Shown: positions 27,036 to 37,364, counted from the stretch's first letter. The stretch: DNA of 64,000 nucleotides from Pseudomonadota bacterium (GCA_963205115.1 CAUJHV010000012.1:115492-179491), one strand, 5' to 3'. Translations and numbers: made by a program. The notes: generated by a model from the letters alone, not told the origin.

Positions 27036-28079
27036 TCAGGCCGGGGGCGTGGCGCGGCGCAGCGTGCCCGGCACCGGGCCCGTGGACTCGCGCACCACCA
27101 GCGTCGCCTCGAGCTCGTAGTGCTGCACGGCCGGCTGGCCACTGAGCGTGTTCACGAGGTACTCGCCGGCGCGGCTCCAGACCTCGTCGGTGGGCAGATG
27201 CATGGTGGTCAGGCTGGGGCGCAGGTGGCGGCTCCATTCGAGATCGTCGAAGCCCATCACCGACAGGTCCTGCGGCACCTGCAGGCCGCGGCGCTCGGCT
27301 TCGAGCATGACGCCGTAGGCGATGACATCGTTGCCGCAGACGACGGCCGTGGGGCGGTCTGCCGGCAGCAGCAGGGCGCGTGCCGCCTGGCGCGCATCAT
27401 CCAGCCGGTAAGGCACTTCGAGATACCACGCCGGCGGCAGGGTCAGGCCGGCCTCGGCCAGTGCGCGCCGCACGCCGCGCACGCGTGCCGAGGCGCGGTC
27501 GTTGTGCTGGCCCAGCGCAGCCACCATGCCGATGCGCCGGTGGCCCAGGCCCAGCAGGTGGCGGCAGGCGCGCAGGGCAGCGGCTTCGTTGTCGGCGCCG
27601 ACGCTGGCATAGGGCTTGTCGGGGTGGTAGACGCCCACGTTGATGAACGGGATGCGTTGCGTGGCCAGCAGCCGGCGCAGGGCGTCGGTGTGGACGTCGC
27701 CGCGCAGGATCAGCCCGTCGATGCCACGGGCGAGCATGTTCTGCGCCTGCTGGTGTTCCACCTCGGGGTCGTAGCCGCTGGTGGCCAGCAGCAGCAGATA
27801 ACCCTTGAGCGACAGGTAGCGCTGCAGCGCTTCCACGCCGCGCGCAAACATCGCGTTGTCCACGGTGGGGATGACCGCGCCGATGGTGCCGGTCTTGCGC
27901 GAGGACAGCGCGCGCGCCGCGGCATCGGGGATGTAGCCCAGCGCCTGTGCCGCGGCGTCGATGCGCGCGCGCAGCTCGGCGCGCACCAGGCCGGGGTTGT
28001 TCAGCGCGCGCGACACCGAAGCGGTGCTCACGCCCGCCTCGCGGGCGACGTCACGGATGCCGATGGTGCGGGGCTTCAT
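27036..28079 (-). CDS. LacI-family repressor of the adjacent carbohydrate operon
   Basis: 347 residues. The N-terminal HTH (IRDVAREAGVSTASVSRALN, residues about 8-27) and hinge helix (AAARALSSRKTGTIG) are canonical, followed by a periplasmic-binding-protein-like effector domain (AVIPTVDNAMFARGVEALQ to ESTGPVPG). It is divergent from the sugar-transport operon starting at 28267, with two TGNAA-N4-TTNCA sites in between, one 4 bp from its own ATG. No clear Shine-Dalgarno, since the operator occupies that place. It is likely an autoregulated repressor relieved by the transported sugar. Confidence 0.93.
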   Translation of the reverse strand: MKPRTIGIRDVAREAGVSTASVSRALNNPGLVRAELRARIDAAAQALGYIPDAAARALSSRKTGTIGAVIPTVDNAMFARGVEALQRYLSLKGYLLLLATSGYDPEVEHQQAQNMLARGIDGLILRGDVHTDALRRLLATQRIPFINVGVYHPDKPYASVGADNEAAALRACRHLLGLGHRRIGMVAALGQHNDRASARVRGVRRALAEAGLTLPPAWYLEVPYRLDDARQAARALLLPADRPTAVVCGNDVIAYGVMLEAERRGLQVPQDLSVMGFDDLEWSRHLRPSLTTMHLPTDEVWSRAGEYLVNTLSGQPAVQHYELEATLVVRESTGPVPGTLRRATPPA

Positions 28080-28082
28080 GAA

Positions 28083-28096
28083 TGAAACAGTTTTCA
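28083..28096. promoter_or_regulatory. LacI-type operator overlapping lacI-family gene leader
   Basis: TGAAACAGTTTTCA fits the LacI/GalR consensus TGNAANCGNTTNCA with one change in the centre. It ends 4 bp before the repressor ATG, so binding would block the repressor's own expression. The assignment rests on matching half-sites with the 28218 site. Confidence 0.55.
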
Positions 28097-28217
28097 GAAT
28101 ACTTTACTGCGCCCTGGCGGCCCGAAGCCGGCGCCACGTCGAGGGAAATCACCTATGCCAAATGGCCTTGCCAGCACCCCGCACGCATTGACCGACGGCG
28201 CACCAGGTCCGGACAAT

Positions 28218-28235
28218 GCTGTAACCGGTTACAGC
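28218..28235. promoter_or_regulatory. Perfect 18-bp palindromic LacI-type operator
   Basis: GCTGTAACCGGTTACAGC is a perfect 18-bp palindrome with the LacI/GalR core TGTAACCGGTTACA. It lies 32 bp before the ATG of the binding-protein gene, a position that would repress transcription of the whole operon. Confidence 0.8.
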
Positions 28236-28266
28236 GTTCAACCGACGCTGTCGAAAGGAGACAAGC

Positions 28267-29562
28267 ATGCGTTCGTTCCCTTGCAAGGCCACTGCGGTGG
28301 CGCTGTCGCTGAGCTTCATCGGGGCCTTCGCCCACGCGCAGACCTTCGACTGGAAGAAGCACCAGGGCAAGACCATCACCTTCCTGGTCAACAACAACCC
28401 GATCGGCAACGCCCTGGTCAAGTACAAGCCGGAATTCGAGAAGCTCACCGGCATCACCGTCAAGGTCGACGGCTACCAGGAGCAGCAGATGCGCCAGCGC
28501 CTGGTCACGGTGATGAATGCCAAGAGCGACGAGGTGGACCTGTTCATGTCGCTGCCCTCGCGTGAAGGACAGCAGTTTGCCAAGGCGGGTTGGTATGCCG
28601 ACCTGAATGCATCGATCAAGGGCGCCGTTGCCGCCGACTACGACTTCAAGGACCTCTCCGCCGGCATGGTGGCCGACGCCACCTACGACGGCAAGGTCAT
28701 GGGCCTGCCGCTGAACGTGGAAGGCCCGGTCGTCTACTACCGCAAGGACCTGCTGCAGAAGTGCGGCGTGGCCTTCCCCAAGACCCTGGCCGATCTGGAT
28801 GCCGCGGTCGTCAAGCTCAAGGCCTGCGACGCGGCCGTCACGCCGTTTGTCAGCCGTGGCCTGAAGCCGGCCGCGCCCTTCACCTTCAGCGTGTTCCTGC
28901 ACAACCACGGCGGCAGCTACATGAAGGACCGCAAGTCGCAGCTGTGCAGCCCCGCCGGCCAGGCGGCGCTGGGGCAGTACGCGCGGCTGCTGAAGGACTT
29001 TGGTCCGCCCGGGGTCGTCAACTACAGCTTCCCGCAGATCAGCTCGCTGTACCGCGAGGGCCGCGCGGCGATGGCCTTCGAATCCACCAACGAACTGCGC
29101 AACGTGATGGACGGCGGCGCGCGCCTGGCCGACACCGGCATCATGCCGCTGCCCGCCGGCACGGGCGGCAGCAAGCCCACCGTCATCGGCTGGACGCTGT
29201 CGATCTCCGCGCACAGCCGCAACAAGGATGCTGCCTGGTACTTCCTGCAATGGGCCACCAGCCGCGCGACGCAGGAGAAGATGGCGCTGGAAGGCATCGC
29301 CCCGCCGCGCGCCAGCGTGGCCAACGACCCCGACTTCAAGAAGTGGACCGAAGAGCAGCCGGTGCGCCGCGAGTGGGTCGCCGCGCTCAACGTGCTGAGC
29401 CAGACCGGCATCTCCGAAGTCGGCTATCCGATCGTCGCCAACCCGGCCTCGCGCGAACCCATCGGCCAGGCGATTAACGAATTGATCCTCGGCCAGAAGA
29501 CCGTGGCGCAGGCCTGTGCGGATGCGGACACCGCGCTGAATGCGCTGATCGCCAAGGAGTGA
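28267..29562 (+). CDS. ABC carbohydrate transporter, periplasmic binding protein (family 1)
   Basis: 431 residues. Signal peptide MRSFPCKATAVALSLSFIGA with AHA|QT cleavage near residue 24. The mature protein has the layout of extracellular solute-binding family 1: KTITFLVNNNP, KYKPEFEKLTGITVKVDGY, LPLNVEGPVVYYRKDLL and WYFLQWATSRATQEKMALEG near the end. It delivers a sugar or sugar alcohol to the two permeases encoded downstream. Strong AAAGGAGA before the ATG. First gene of the LacI-controlled operon. Substrate not identifiable by sequence alone. Confidence 0.92.
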   Translation: MRSFPCKATAVALSLSFIGAFAHAQTFDWKKHQGKTITFLVNNNPIGNALVKYKPEFEKLTGITVKVDGYQEQQMRQRLVTVMNAKSDEVDLFMSLPSREGQQFAKAGWYADLNASIKGAVAADYDFKDLSAGMVADATYDGKVMGLPLNVEGPVVYYRKDLLQKCGVAFPKTLADLDAAVVKLKACDAAVTPFVSRGLKPAAPFTFSVFLHNHGGSYMKDRKSQLCSPAGQAALGQYARLLKDFGPPGVVNYSFPQISSLYREGRAAMAFESTNELRNVMDGGARLADTGIMPLPAGTGGSKPTVIGWTLSISAHSRNKDAAWYFLQWATSRATQEKMALEGIAPPRASVANDPDFKKWTEEQPVRREWVAALNVLSQTGISEVGYPIVANPASREPIGQAINELILGQKTVAQACADADTALNALIAKE

Positions 29563-29651
29563 GGGCTGCGGCGTGACAGGGAACCGCTCATGAGCACGCC
29601 TGGCCGTTCACAAGCGCGATACCGGCAGGGCGCAGCGCGGAGCACACTCCA

Positions 29652-30413
29652 GTGAGCCTCTTTGCATTCCCGCCGGGCTATCGCGCACTGGTGATCGGCG
29701 GGGCCGGCGATATCGGCTCGGCCATCACCGCCGCGCTGCTTGGCGAAGGCTGCACGGTGGTGGCCACCGGTGTGGACCCCGCGGCGGTGGCGGCCTGCCG
29801 GCTGCCGCCGCACGAGCGCCTGCGCCTGGCGCCGCTGGACGTGACCGACGATGCGGCCATCGCCGCCTTCGTCGCGCGCCTGGCCAGCGAGGGACCGCTG
29901 GACGCGCTGGTCAATTGCGCCGGCATCCTGGCGCGGCACCGCGAGTACGAGCTGCCGGTCTTTCAGAAGGTGCTGGACGTCAACCTCACCGGCACCTTTC
30001 GCCTGTGCACGGCCTGCAAGCCGCTGCTGATGGCGTCCGCGCAGACGGGCGGTCGCGGCGGCGGCGCCATCGTCAATATCGCGTCGATGAACGCCACCGC
30101 GGCGCTGCCGTGGATCCCGGCCTACTGCGCCAGCAAGGGCGGGGTGGTGATGCTCACCAAGAGCCTGGCCATGGCCTGGGCGGCCGACGGCATCCGCGTC
30201 AATGCGCTGGCGCCGGGGTATGTGGAGACCGCGATCAACGCCGAGGGCCGGCAGGACGCGGCCTTCCACGCGCGCATCGCCTCGCGCATCCCTCTCGGGC
30301 GGTGGGCGCAGCCGGCGGACATCGCACCTGGCGCGGTCTTCCTGTGCTCGCCCGCGGCACGCTACGTCAACGGCACCGTGCTGGCCGTGGACGGCGGTTT
30401 CCTGGCCGGATGA
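29652..30413 (+). CDS. Short-chain dehydrogenase/reductase
   Basis: 253 residues with a GTG start at 29652, preceded by CGGAG. Nucleotide-binding GGAGDIG (16-22), NCAG (88-91), and catalytic S145, Y158 and K162 (NIAS; YCASK) are all present; C-terminal VNGTVLAVDGGFLAG is typical of classical SDRs. Its place between the binding protein and the first permease implies oxidation of the imported sugar alcohol or sugar, NAD(P)-dependent. The D at the end of the second strand position is not clear, so cofactor preference is not assigned. Confidence 0.92.
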   Translation: MSLFAFPPGYRALVIGGAGDIGSAITAALLGEGCTVVATGVDPAAVAACRLPPHERLRLAPLDVTDDAAIAAFVARLASEGPLDALVNCAGILARHREYELPVFQKVLDVNLTGTFRLCTACKPLLMASAQTGGRGGGAIVNIASMNATAALPWIPAYCASKGGVVMLTKSLAMAWAADGIRVNALAPGYVETAINAEGRQDAAFHARIASRIPLGRWAQPADIAPGAVFLCSPAARYVNGTVLAVDGGFLAG

Positions 30414-30423
30414 GGCACGCGGC

Positions 30424-31293
30424 ATGAGCCAGTCCATCGGCACGCAGCGGCAGCTGGCAGGTTTGTCCACGCCGGCCGTCGTCTTCACGCTGGTGCTGAT
30501 CGCCTTCCCGTTTGCGTACACGGTGTGGCTCAGCCTGAACGACGTCACCATGGGCAACGTGCCGCGTTTTGCAGGCATGGGCAACTACGGCGCGATGCTG
30601 CGCGACGCCGAGTTCTGGAACGGCCTGCAGATCACGCTGGTGCTGTACGTGCTGTCGCTCGCGCTGCAACTGGTGCTGGGCACCTGGGTGGCGCTGCTGC
30701 TGCACAACGCCAAGCAGATGTCGGGGCTGGTGCGCACGCTGATGATCTCGCCCTTCGTGCTGCCGCCGGTGGTGGTGGGGATGATGTGGCTGGTGATCCT
30801 CGACCCGGCCATCGGCGCGGCCAACTGGCTGCTGCAGTCCGCGGGCCTGCCGCGTTCGGACTGGCTGGCCTCGCCGCTGTGGGTGATTCCGACGGTCGCG
30901 CTGATCGACACCTGGCAGTGGACGCCCTATGTCGCGCTCATCGTGCTGGGCGGTTTGCAGAGCCTGCCGCCCAACGTCTACGAAGCCGCGCAGATCGACG
31001 GCGCCTCGCGCGGGCGCATCTTCCGCCGCATCACGCTGCCGCTGCTGCTGCCCACGCTGGTGACGGCGGCCATCCTGCGCAGTGTCGATCTGCTGCGCTT
31101 CTTCGACATCATCTACATCACCACCCAGGGCGGGCCGGGCAACGCGTCGAACACGCTGAACATCTACGGCTTCCGCAAGGGCTTCGAGTTCTTCGAGATC
31201 GGCTACGCCAGCGCGCTGATGATCACGCTGTCGACCATCGTGCTGGGCGCGGTGCTGGTGCTGACGCAGGCGCGCAAGCGGGTGGCGTGGTGA
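30424..31293 (+). CDS. ABC sugar transporter permease, MalF-type
   Basis: 289 residues from ATG 30424. Six transmembrane helices and the EAA loop EAAQIDGASRGRIFRRITLP (about residues 193-212), which docks the ATPase. N-terminal TM begins AVVFTLVLIAFPFAYTVWLS. The ORF could be extended upstream, but that would overlap the SDR gene. Its stop overlaps the GTG start of the second permease, indicating coupled translation of the heterodimeric channel. Confidence 0.92.
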   Translation: MSQSIGTQRQLAGLSTPAVVFTLVLIAFPFAYTVWLSLNDVTMGNVPRFAGMGNYGAMLRDAEFWNGLQITLVLYVLSLALQLVLGTWVALLLHNAKQMSGLVRTLMISPFVLPPVVVGMMWLVILDPAIGAANWLLQSAGLPRSDWLASPLWVIPTVALIDTWQWTPYVALIVLGGLQSLPPNVYEAAQIDGASRGRIFRRITLPLLLPTLVTAAILRSVDLLRFFDIIYITTQGGPGNASNTLNIYGFRKGFEFFEIGYASALMITLSTIVLGAVLVLTQARKRVAW

Positions 31294-32117
31294 GTGCGGT
31301 GCCGATGAGCGACACCTGGATCCGGCGCCTGAACAGCCTGCAGATCGCGCTGGTGGCGCTGTTCATCCTGGCGCCCATCGGCTGGATGGTGCTGTCCTCG
31401 TTCAAGCCCTCGTCGCAGGTCACGGCCTATCCGCCCACGCTGATCTTCTCGCCCACGCTGGACAACTACCGCCAGCTCTTCCAGACCACGCCCTTTGCCA
31501 GCCACACGCTCAACAGCGCCATCGTCACCATCGGCTCCACGCTGATCGGCCTGGTGCTGGGCGTGCCGGCGGCCTTTGCGGTGAGCTGGACGCGCATCAC
31601 CTGGCCGGCCACCGTCACGCTGATGGCGCGCATGGCGCCGGGCACGCTGTTCCTGCTGCCCTGGTACATGGCCTTCCGCGAGCTGGGCATGATCGGCTCC
31701 TACTGGGCGCTGATCCTCACGCATGCGGTGATCACCATGCCCATCACCATCTGGGTGCTGCTGCCGTTTTTCGACAACATCCCGCGCAGCGTGCTGGAAA
31801 GTGCGCAGGTCGACGGCTGCAGCGTCACACGCATCCTGTGGCGCATCGCGATCCCGCTGGTGATGCCCGGGCTGGTGGTGGCCGGGATCCTGTCCTTCGT
31901 CTTCTCGTGGAACTACTTCCTGTTTGCGCTGGTGCTGGCCAATGGCGACACCAAGACGCTGATCGCCGCCTCGTTCAATTTCATCGGCGAAGGCGCCACC
32001 TACTGGGGCGCGCTGATGGCCGCCGCCACGCTCATCGCGCTGCCGCCACTGATCATGGCGTTCCTCGTGCAGCGCCGTCTGGTCTCGGGCCTCGCGCTCG
32101 GGGCCGTGAAGGGATAG
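31290..32117 (+). CDS. ABC sugar transporter permease, MalG-type
   Basis: 275 residues if started at GTG 31290 (GTGA overlap with the previous stop); ATG 31305 is an alternative giving 270 residues. Six transmembrane helices; EAA-type loop ESAQVDGCSVTRILWRIAIP. Signature SFVFSWNYFLFALVLANGDT and a final LVQRRLVSGLALGAVKG, the usual ending of MalG-type permeases. Pairs with the upstream permease and the ATPase at 33106. Confidence 0.92.
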   Translation: MSAVPMSDTWIRRLNSLQIALVALFILAPIGWMVLSSFKPSSQVTAYPPTLIFSPTLDNYRQLFQTTPFASHTLNSAIVTIGSTLIGLVLGVPAAFAVSWTRITWPATVTLMARMAPGTLFLLPWYMAFRELGMIGSYWALILTHAVITMPITIWVLLPFFDNIPRSVLESAQVDGCSVTRILWRIAIPLVMPGLVVAGILSFVFSWNYFLFALVLANGDTKTLIAASFNFIGEGATYWGALMAAATLIALPPLIMAFLVQRRLVSGLALGAVKG

Positions 32118-32125
32118 AAGCACCC

Positions 32126-33100
32126 ATGCAAACCGCTGTCTTCCACGGCGAGCGCCGTGTCACCCTGGCCGAAGCGCCGATGCCACAGCCCGCCGCGGGC
32201 GAGGTGCTGCTGCGTGTGCGCCGCACCGCGCTGTGCGGATCCGACACCAAACCCTGGATCAAGGGCGCGAAGGTCACGCCCGGGCATGAGATCTTCGGCG
32301 TCGTCGAGCAGCCCGGCCACCGCCTGCACGGTCAGCGCTCGCTGGTCTACATCCCGGTGTTCTGCGGCCATTGCGCCAGCTGCGCGATCGGCGACACGCA
32401 CATGTGCCAGACCATCTCGCAGCTGATGGGCTGGGACAAGCCCGGCGGTTATGCCGAGTACCTGGCGGTGCCCGAACAGTGCCTGCTGCCGGTGCCCGAC
32501 GACATCGAGGACGACCTCGCGCCGCTGCTGCTGGACACCATCGGCACGACGGCGCACGCCATCCGCTTCATCATGCGCCTGGCGCCGCCGGAGGAGCCGG
32601 GCGCCGTGCTCGTCACCGGTGCCGGCCCGGTGGGGCTGGGCGGCATCATCGCGCTGCAGAACCTGGGCTACCGCGACATCCACGTGTCCGACCTGAAGGA
32701 AGAACGGCTGCAGCTGGCCGAGTCCTTCGGCGCGCGCCGCCACCCGGTGGGCGACGCGAGCCAGCGCTTCCGCCTGATCGTCGAATGCAGCGGCGCGCAC
32801 GCCGCGCGCAGCCTGGGCATGGAGATCGTTTCGCCGCGCGGCGTGCTCGTGCTGGTGGGCGAAAACGACCACCCGTGGCCCGTGCAGGAGAACAAGGCGA
32901 TCCGCCGCAAGGACTTCCACATGGTGCGCACCTTCTACTTCCCGGTGGGCGATTACGCGGCCAACGTGGAATGGCTGCGGCGCGACAAGGCCCGCTACCG
33001 CCGCCTGGTGGATGCCACGTTCGGCCTGCCGGAACTGCCGCAGATGTTTGCGCGTTTTGCGGCGGGCGAACTCGTCAAGCCGATGCTCAGCTTCGCCTGA
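32126..33100 (+). CDS. Zinc-dependent medium-chain alcohol/polyol dehydrogenase
   Basis: 324 residues. Catalytic zinc ligands: C37 (CGSD) with H54/E55 (GHE). The structural zinc site is complete: C80, C83, C86 and C94. The Rossmann motif is VTGAGPVGLGG at about residues 168-178. Placed between the permeases and the ATPase, so it acts on the imported compound or its SDR product. It resembles polyol/threonine dehydrogenase-type MDRs. A second dehydrogenase in one operon suggests two successive oxidations or an epimerisation by oxidation and reduction. Confidence 0.9.
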   Translation: MQTAVFHGERRVTLAEAPMPQPAAGEVLLRVRRTALCGSDTKPWIKGAKVTPGHEIFGVVEQPGHRLHGQRSLVYIPVFCGHCASCAIGDTHMCQTISQLMGWDKPGGYAEYLAVPEQCLLPVPDDIEDDLAPLLLDTIGTTAHAIRFIMRLAPPEEPGAVLVTGAGPVGLGGIIALQNLGYRDIHVSDLKEERLQLAESFGARRHPVGDASQRFRLIVECSGAHAARSLGMEIVSPRGVLVLVGENDHPWPVQENKAIRRKDFHMVRTFYFPVGDYAANVEWLRRDKARYRRLVDATFGLPELPQMFARFAAGELVKPMLSFA

Positions 33101-33105
33101 TTCAC

Positions 33106-34176
<1,071 letters not shown>

Positions 34177-34187
34177 GAAGCCGAGTC

Positions 34188-35147
34188 ATGACCGACACGC
34201 TCGACCCTGTGCTGGACCGTTTGCTGCTGCAGCCGCCGATGGTGATCTGCGTGGGCCTGACCGCCTGGGACCAGACCTGGGAAGTGGCCGCTCTGCCCAG
34301 TGGGCGCGGGAAGATCCGCGCCACGGCCTACCGCGACGGCGGCGGCGGCATGGCGGCCAATGCGTCGGTGGCCGTGGCGCGGCTGGGCGGGCGCGCGTAC
34401 TTCTGGGGACGTGCGGGCGCCGACCACGCCGGCCGCGCGATGCAAGAGGCGCTGTCGGCCTGCGGCGTGGACGTGGGCGGACTGCGCTTGTTCGAAGGCG
34501 GCCACTCGTCGGTCTCGGGTGTCATCGTCGATGCGCAGGGTGAACGCAGCATCGTCAATTTCCGTGGTGCCGACCTGCCTGACGATGCCAGCTGGTTGCC
34601 GCTGGCGCAGGTGCGCGAAGCCGGCGCCGTGCTGGCCGACCCGCGCTGGCCGGCGGGTGCGCTGGCGGCCTTTCGCGCGGCGCGCGAGGCGGGCGTGCCC
34701 ACGGTGCTGGATGGCGACGTGGCCGATGCCGAGGTCTTCGACGCGCTGCTGCCCTGGGTGGACGCCGCCGTATTTTCCGAGCCGGGCCTGGCCGGCTACG
34801 TGCCGCAAGCCGCCGATGACGAGGCGCGCCTGCGCCAGGCACTGGCGCGCGGCTGCCGTCTGGCGGCAGTGACACGCGGCGAGCAGGGTGTCGTCTGGAC
34901 CACGGGCGGGACGTTGCAGCACCAGGCCGCTTTCCCGGTCGACGCCGTCGACACCACGGGTGCCGGCGATGTCTTTCACGGCGCGCTGGCGCTGGCCCTG
35001 GCGGCCGGCGCGTCTGCCGCCGATGCGATGCGCTTCTCGGCGGCCGTGGCCGCATGGAAGTGCCGTGAGCGGGGCGGTCGTGCCGGCATCCCCCAACTTT
35101 CCACCGTACGCGCAGTTTTGACGTCCTCCAAAGGAAACACCACATGA
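34188..35147 (+). CDS. PfkB-family carbohydrate kinase
   Basis: 319 residues. N-terminal ribokinase-fold entry (MVICVGLTAWDQTWEV; DGGGGMAANASVAVARLGG matches PfkB signature 1) and the anion-hole/catalytic-base motif DTTGAGDVFHGA near residues 255-266 (signature 2). Phosphorylates the intracellular sugar. The TGA at 35145-35147 overlaps the ATG of the aldolase (ATGA), so the kinase and aldolase act in sequence. Sugar identity is not readable from the sequence. Confidence 0.92.
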   Translation: MTDTLDPVLDRLLLQPPMVICVGLTAWDQTWEVAALPSGRGKIRATAYRDGGGGMAANASVAVARLGGRAYFWGRAGADHAGRAMQEALSACGVDVGGLRLFEGGHSSVSGVIVDAQGERSIVNFRGADLPDDASWLPLAQVREAGAVLADPRWPAGALAAFRAAREAGVPTVLDGDVADAEVFDALLPWVDAAVFSEPGLAGYVPQAADDEARLRQALARGCRLAAVTRGEQGVVWTTGGTLQHQAAFPVDAVDTTGAGDVFHGALALALAAGASAADAMRFSAAVAAWKCRERGGRAGIPQLSTVRAVLTSSKGNTT

Positions 35148-36193
35148 CGGGTTCACTACGCCTGGGCAAGACCTGGGGCCTGCGCCGCATGGCCACGCCG
35201 CAGGGCCATTTCACGATGGTGGCGCTGGACCAGCGCCCGCCCATTGCCAACCTCGTGGCCGCCAAGCGCGGCATCGCACCGGCCGACGTGAGCTTCGCCG
35301 ACATGGTGGCCGTCAAGCGCCTGCTGGTGGAGGTGCTGGGTGCGCACGCCAGCGCCATGCTGATGGACCCCAACTACGCCTTTCCGGCGGCGCTGGACAA
35401 GCTGCCCGCGCGCACGGGGCTGGTGGTGACGCTGGAGGACCACCGCTTCCGCGAGACCCCGGGCGGGCGGCTCTCGCACCACATCCGCGACTGGAGCGTG
35501 GAGAAGATCAAGCGCGCCGGCGGCGACGGTGTCAAGGTTCTCGCCTGGTACCGGCCCGACGCCGCGCCGGACGTGATCGCGCACCAGAAGGCCTACATCC
35601 GCGCCGTTGGCGACGAGTGCCGCCGCTGGGACATCCCCTACGTGCTGGAGTTGCTGGTCTATCCCTTTCCGCAGAGCGCCGGCCACACCACCGACTACAC
35701 CGAGGCGCCCGAAAAGCAGCCGGCGCTCGTGCTGGACAGCGTGCGCGAGTTTGCGCGTCCGGAGTATGGCGTGGACCTGTTCAAGCTGGAGTCGCCGCTG
35801 CCCGGCGCAGGTCTGCCCGCGCGTGACGGCGGCGCGGCGCAGCAGGTGGCGCAGCGCTGCTTCGACGACATGGGCGCGATCTGCCGTGAGGCCGGCATCC
35901 CGTGGGTGATGCTGTCGGCAGGCGTGACGCCCACGCAGTTCCAGCGTGTGATGGCCTATGCCTATGCCGCCGGCGCAAACGGCTTTCTGGCCGGCCGCGC
36001 GATCTGGTGGGCGGCGCTGAACCAGCACTTCCCGGGACTCGAAGCCTGCCGCCAGGCGCTGGCTGTCGACGGCGTGGCCACGCTGGAGGCGCTGGAGGCG
36101 CTGACGCGGCAATCCGGCCATGCCTGGCGGCCGGACTACAGCGCCCTCGAGGCCGTGCGTGCCGAAGGTGAGGTCTGCGCGTCCTATGCCTGA
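35144..36193 (+). CDS. Class I aldolase of the LacD/tagatose-bisphosphate aldolase type
   Basis: 349 residues. Signatures: MVALDQRPP near the N-terminus, GDGVKVLAWYRPD with the candidate Schiff-base Lys, VLELLVYPF, VDLFKLESPLPG and WVMLSAGVTP, all as in LacD-like (DeoC/FbaB superfamily) aldolases. These cleave ketose phosphates into dihydroxyacetone phosphate and an aldehyde; the group also includes sulfofructose-phosphate aldolases, so the substrate is open. Final gene of the carbohydrate operon; convergent with the cytochrome c gene 63 bp away. Confidence 0.85.
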   Translation: MTGSLRLGKTWGLRRMATPQGHFTMVALDQRPPIANLVAAKRGIAPADVSFADMVAVKRLLVEVLGAHASAMLMDPNYAFPAALDKLPARTGLVVTLEDHRFRETPGGRLSHHIRDWSVEKIKRAGGDGVKVLAWYRPDAAPDVIAHQKAYIRAVGDECRRWDIPYVLELLVYPFPQSAGHTTDYTEAPEKQPALVLDSVREFARPEYGVDLFKLESPLPGAGLPARDGGAAQQVAQRCFDDMGAICREAGIPWVMLSAGVTPTQFQRVMAYAYAAGANGFLAGRAIWWAALNQHFPGLEACRQALAVDGVATLEALEALTRQSGHAWRPDYSALEAVRAEGEVCASYA

Positions 36194-36256
36194 GGGCGTG
36201 CACGCCGCCGCCGGGGCGGTTGCGCCGTGTCGAGGCCTGGGCGCGTCCCGGGCCAC

Positions 36257-36667
36257 TCAACGTGAAGGCTTGGAGACCCCGCGACAGATCGGCGACTGGT
36301 TGACCTGCTTCAGGTAGGCGATCAGGTCGGCGCGGTCCTTCGGATCCTTGACGCCGTCATAGGTCATGCGGGTGCCCGGGACCGCCTCCATCGGCGCGGC
36401 CAGGAACCGGTCGAGCGACTTGTCGTCCCAGACGATCCCGGACTTTTTCATGGCTGGCGAATAGTCGAAGCCCGGCACGCTGCCGGCGCGGCGGCCGAAC
36501 AGGCCGCAGTGCCGCGGCCCCACGCGGTCGTAGGCGAGCGCGTGGCAGGCCAGGCAGCGGCCGTAGACCTCTTCGCCATGTGTGGTATCCGGCACCGCGG
36601 CGGCGGACGCTGCGGCACCAAAAGCCACCAGCCCCAGGGTGGTGGCCAGATGTTTAACGGTGTACAT
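36257..36667 (-). CDS. Class I c-type cytochrome, periplasmic
   Basis: 136 residues from ATG 36667 after AAAGGA. Signal peptide MYTVKHLATTLGLVAFGAAA with cleavage near ASA. Single heme-binding site CLACH; axial Met in GTRMTYDGV. Length and the GPRHCGLFGRRAGSVPGFDY stretch are those of mitochondrial-like cytochrome c (c2/c550 type). An additional Cys sits near the C-terminus (SPICRG). It carries electrons in the periplasm; the partner is not indicated. Same strand as the ferritin-like gene 124 bp upstream. Confidence 0.93.
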   Translation of the reverse strand: MYTVKHLATTLGLVAFGAAASAAAVPDTTHGEEVYGRCLACHALAYDRVGPRHCGLFGRRAGSVPGFDYSPAMKKSGIVWDDKSLDRFLAAPMEAVPGTRMTYDGVKDPKDRADLIAYLKQVNQSPICRGVSKPSR

Positions 36668-36791
36668 CACGGGCAGTCCTTTCCGCGTGGCGCGGTGCTC
36701 GTTGCCTGGGGGTCTGATGCCGCAGACCCGGCGCCGCCCGCGTGCAGACCGCTGCCTGCCGGCGGGCACGCCGCCTGTCATGCGCAGGTGC

Positions 36792-37364
36792 TCACGACAT
36801 GAACGCGGTGGGCACCGGCGGCTCGCCCAGGGCCTGGCGCAGGATGGCCCAGTGCATGGCTTCGTCGCCCAGGATGCTGGCGGCGGCCTTGGCCAGGTCG
36901 CGGTTGCCGAACAGCGGCACGGCGCCCAGATAGGCGCTCACGGCACCCTTTTCCAGGCCGGCCGCAAACTTCAGCACGTCGGCCTGGGCCTTGAGCTGGT
37001 CGACGGGAAAGTCGTACTTGGCCTTGGCCAGCACGGGCTTGCCGCCCAGCTTGGTGACGGTCTTGGACAGCAGATCGGCATGTGCCTTGTGGTGCCCCTG
37101 GAAGCCCAGTGCGAGCTCCAGCACGGGCGGCTGCAGCAGCTTGCTGTCGGCACCCAGCTGGTAGGCGGCGATGGCCTCCAGTTCGGCACCCAGCGCGGTA
37201 TTCAAGATCTGCACGTCCTGTGCGCCCGTCGCGCCGGCCTTGGCGGCCAGTGCGTCCTTGCCGGCCAGCAGCGCCACCGCGGCGCCGGACAGGACGAAGC
37301 CGCTGTGGCCGAGGAACAGCCGGCGGGCCACGAGCGGGGAAGACATCTGGAGGAAGGACGACAT
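36792..37364 (-). CDS. Ferritin-like domain protein with Tat-type leader
   Basis: 190 residues from ATG 37364, preceded by CAGGAG. The leader has a twin-arginine VARRLFLGHSGFVLSGAAVA. The mature part is a four-helix ferritin-like domain: LNTALGAELEAIAAYQLG, LGFQGHHKAHADLL and SILGDEAMHWAIL, with E/H pairs in the usual metal-binding places. Such proteins are exported ferritin-like/DUF4439-type. Iron or oxidative-stress role is inference, supported only by the neighbouring cytochrome c. Confidence 0.85.
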   Translation of the reverse strand: MSSFLQMSSPLVARRLFLGHSGFVLSGAAVALLAGKDALAAKAGATGAQDVQILNTALGAELEAIAAYQLGADSKLLQPPVLELALGFQGHHKAHADLLSKTVTKLGGKPVLAKAKYDFPVDQLKAQADVLKFAAGLEKGAVSAYLGAVPLFGNRDLAKAAASILGDEAMHWAILRQALGEPPVPTAFMS

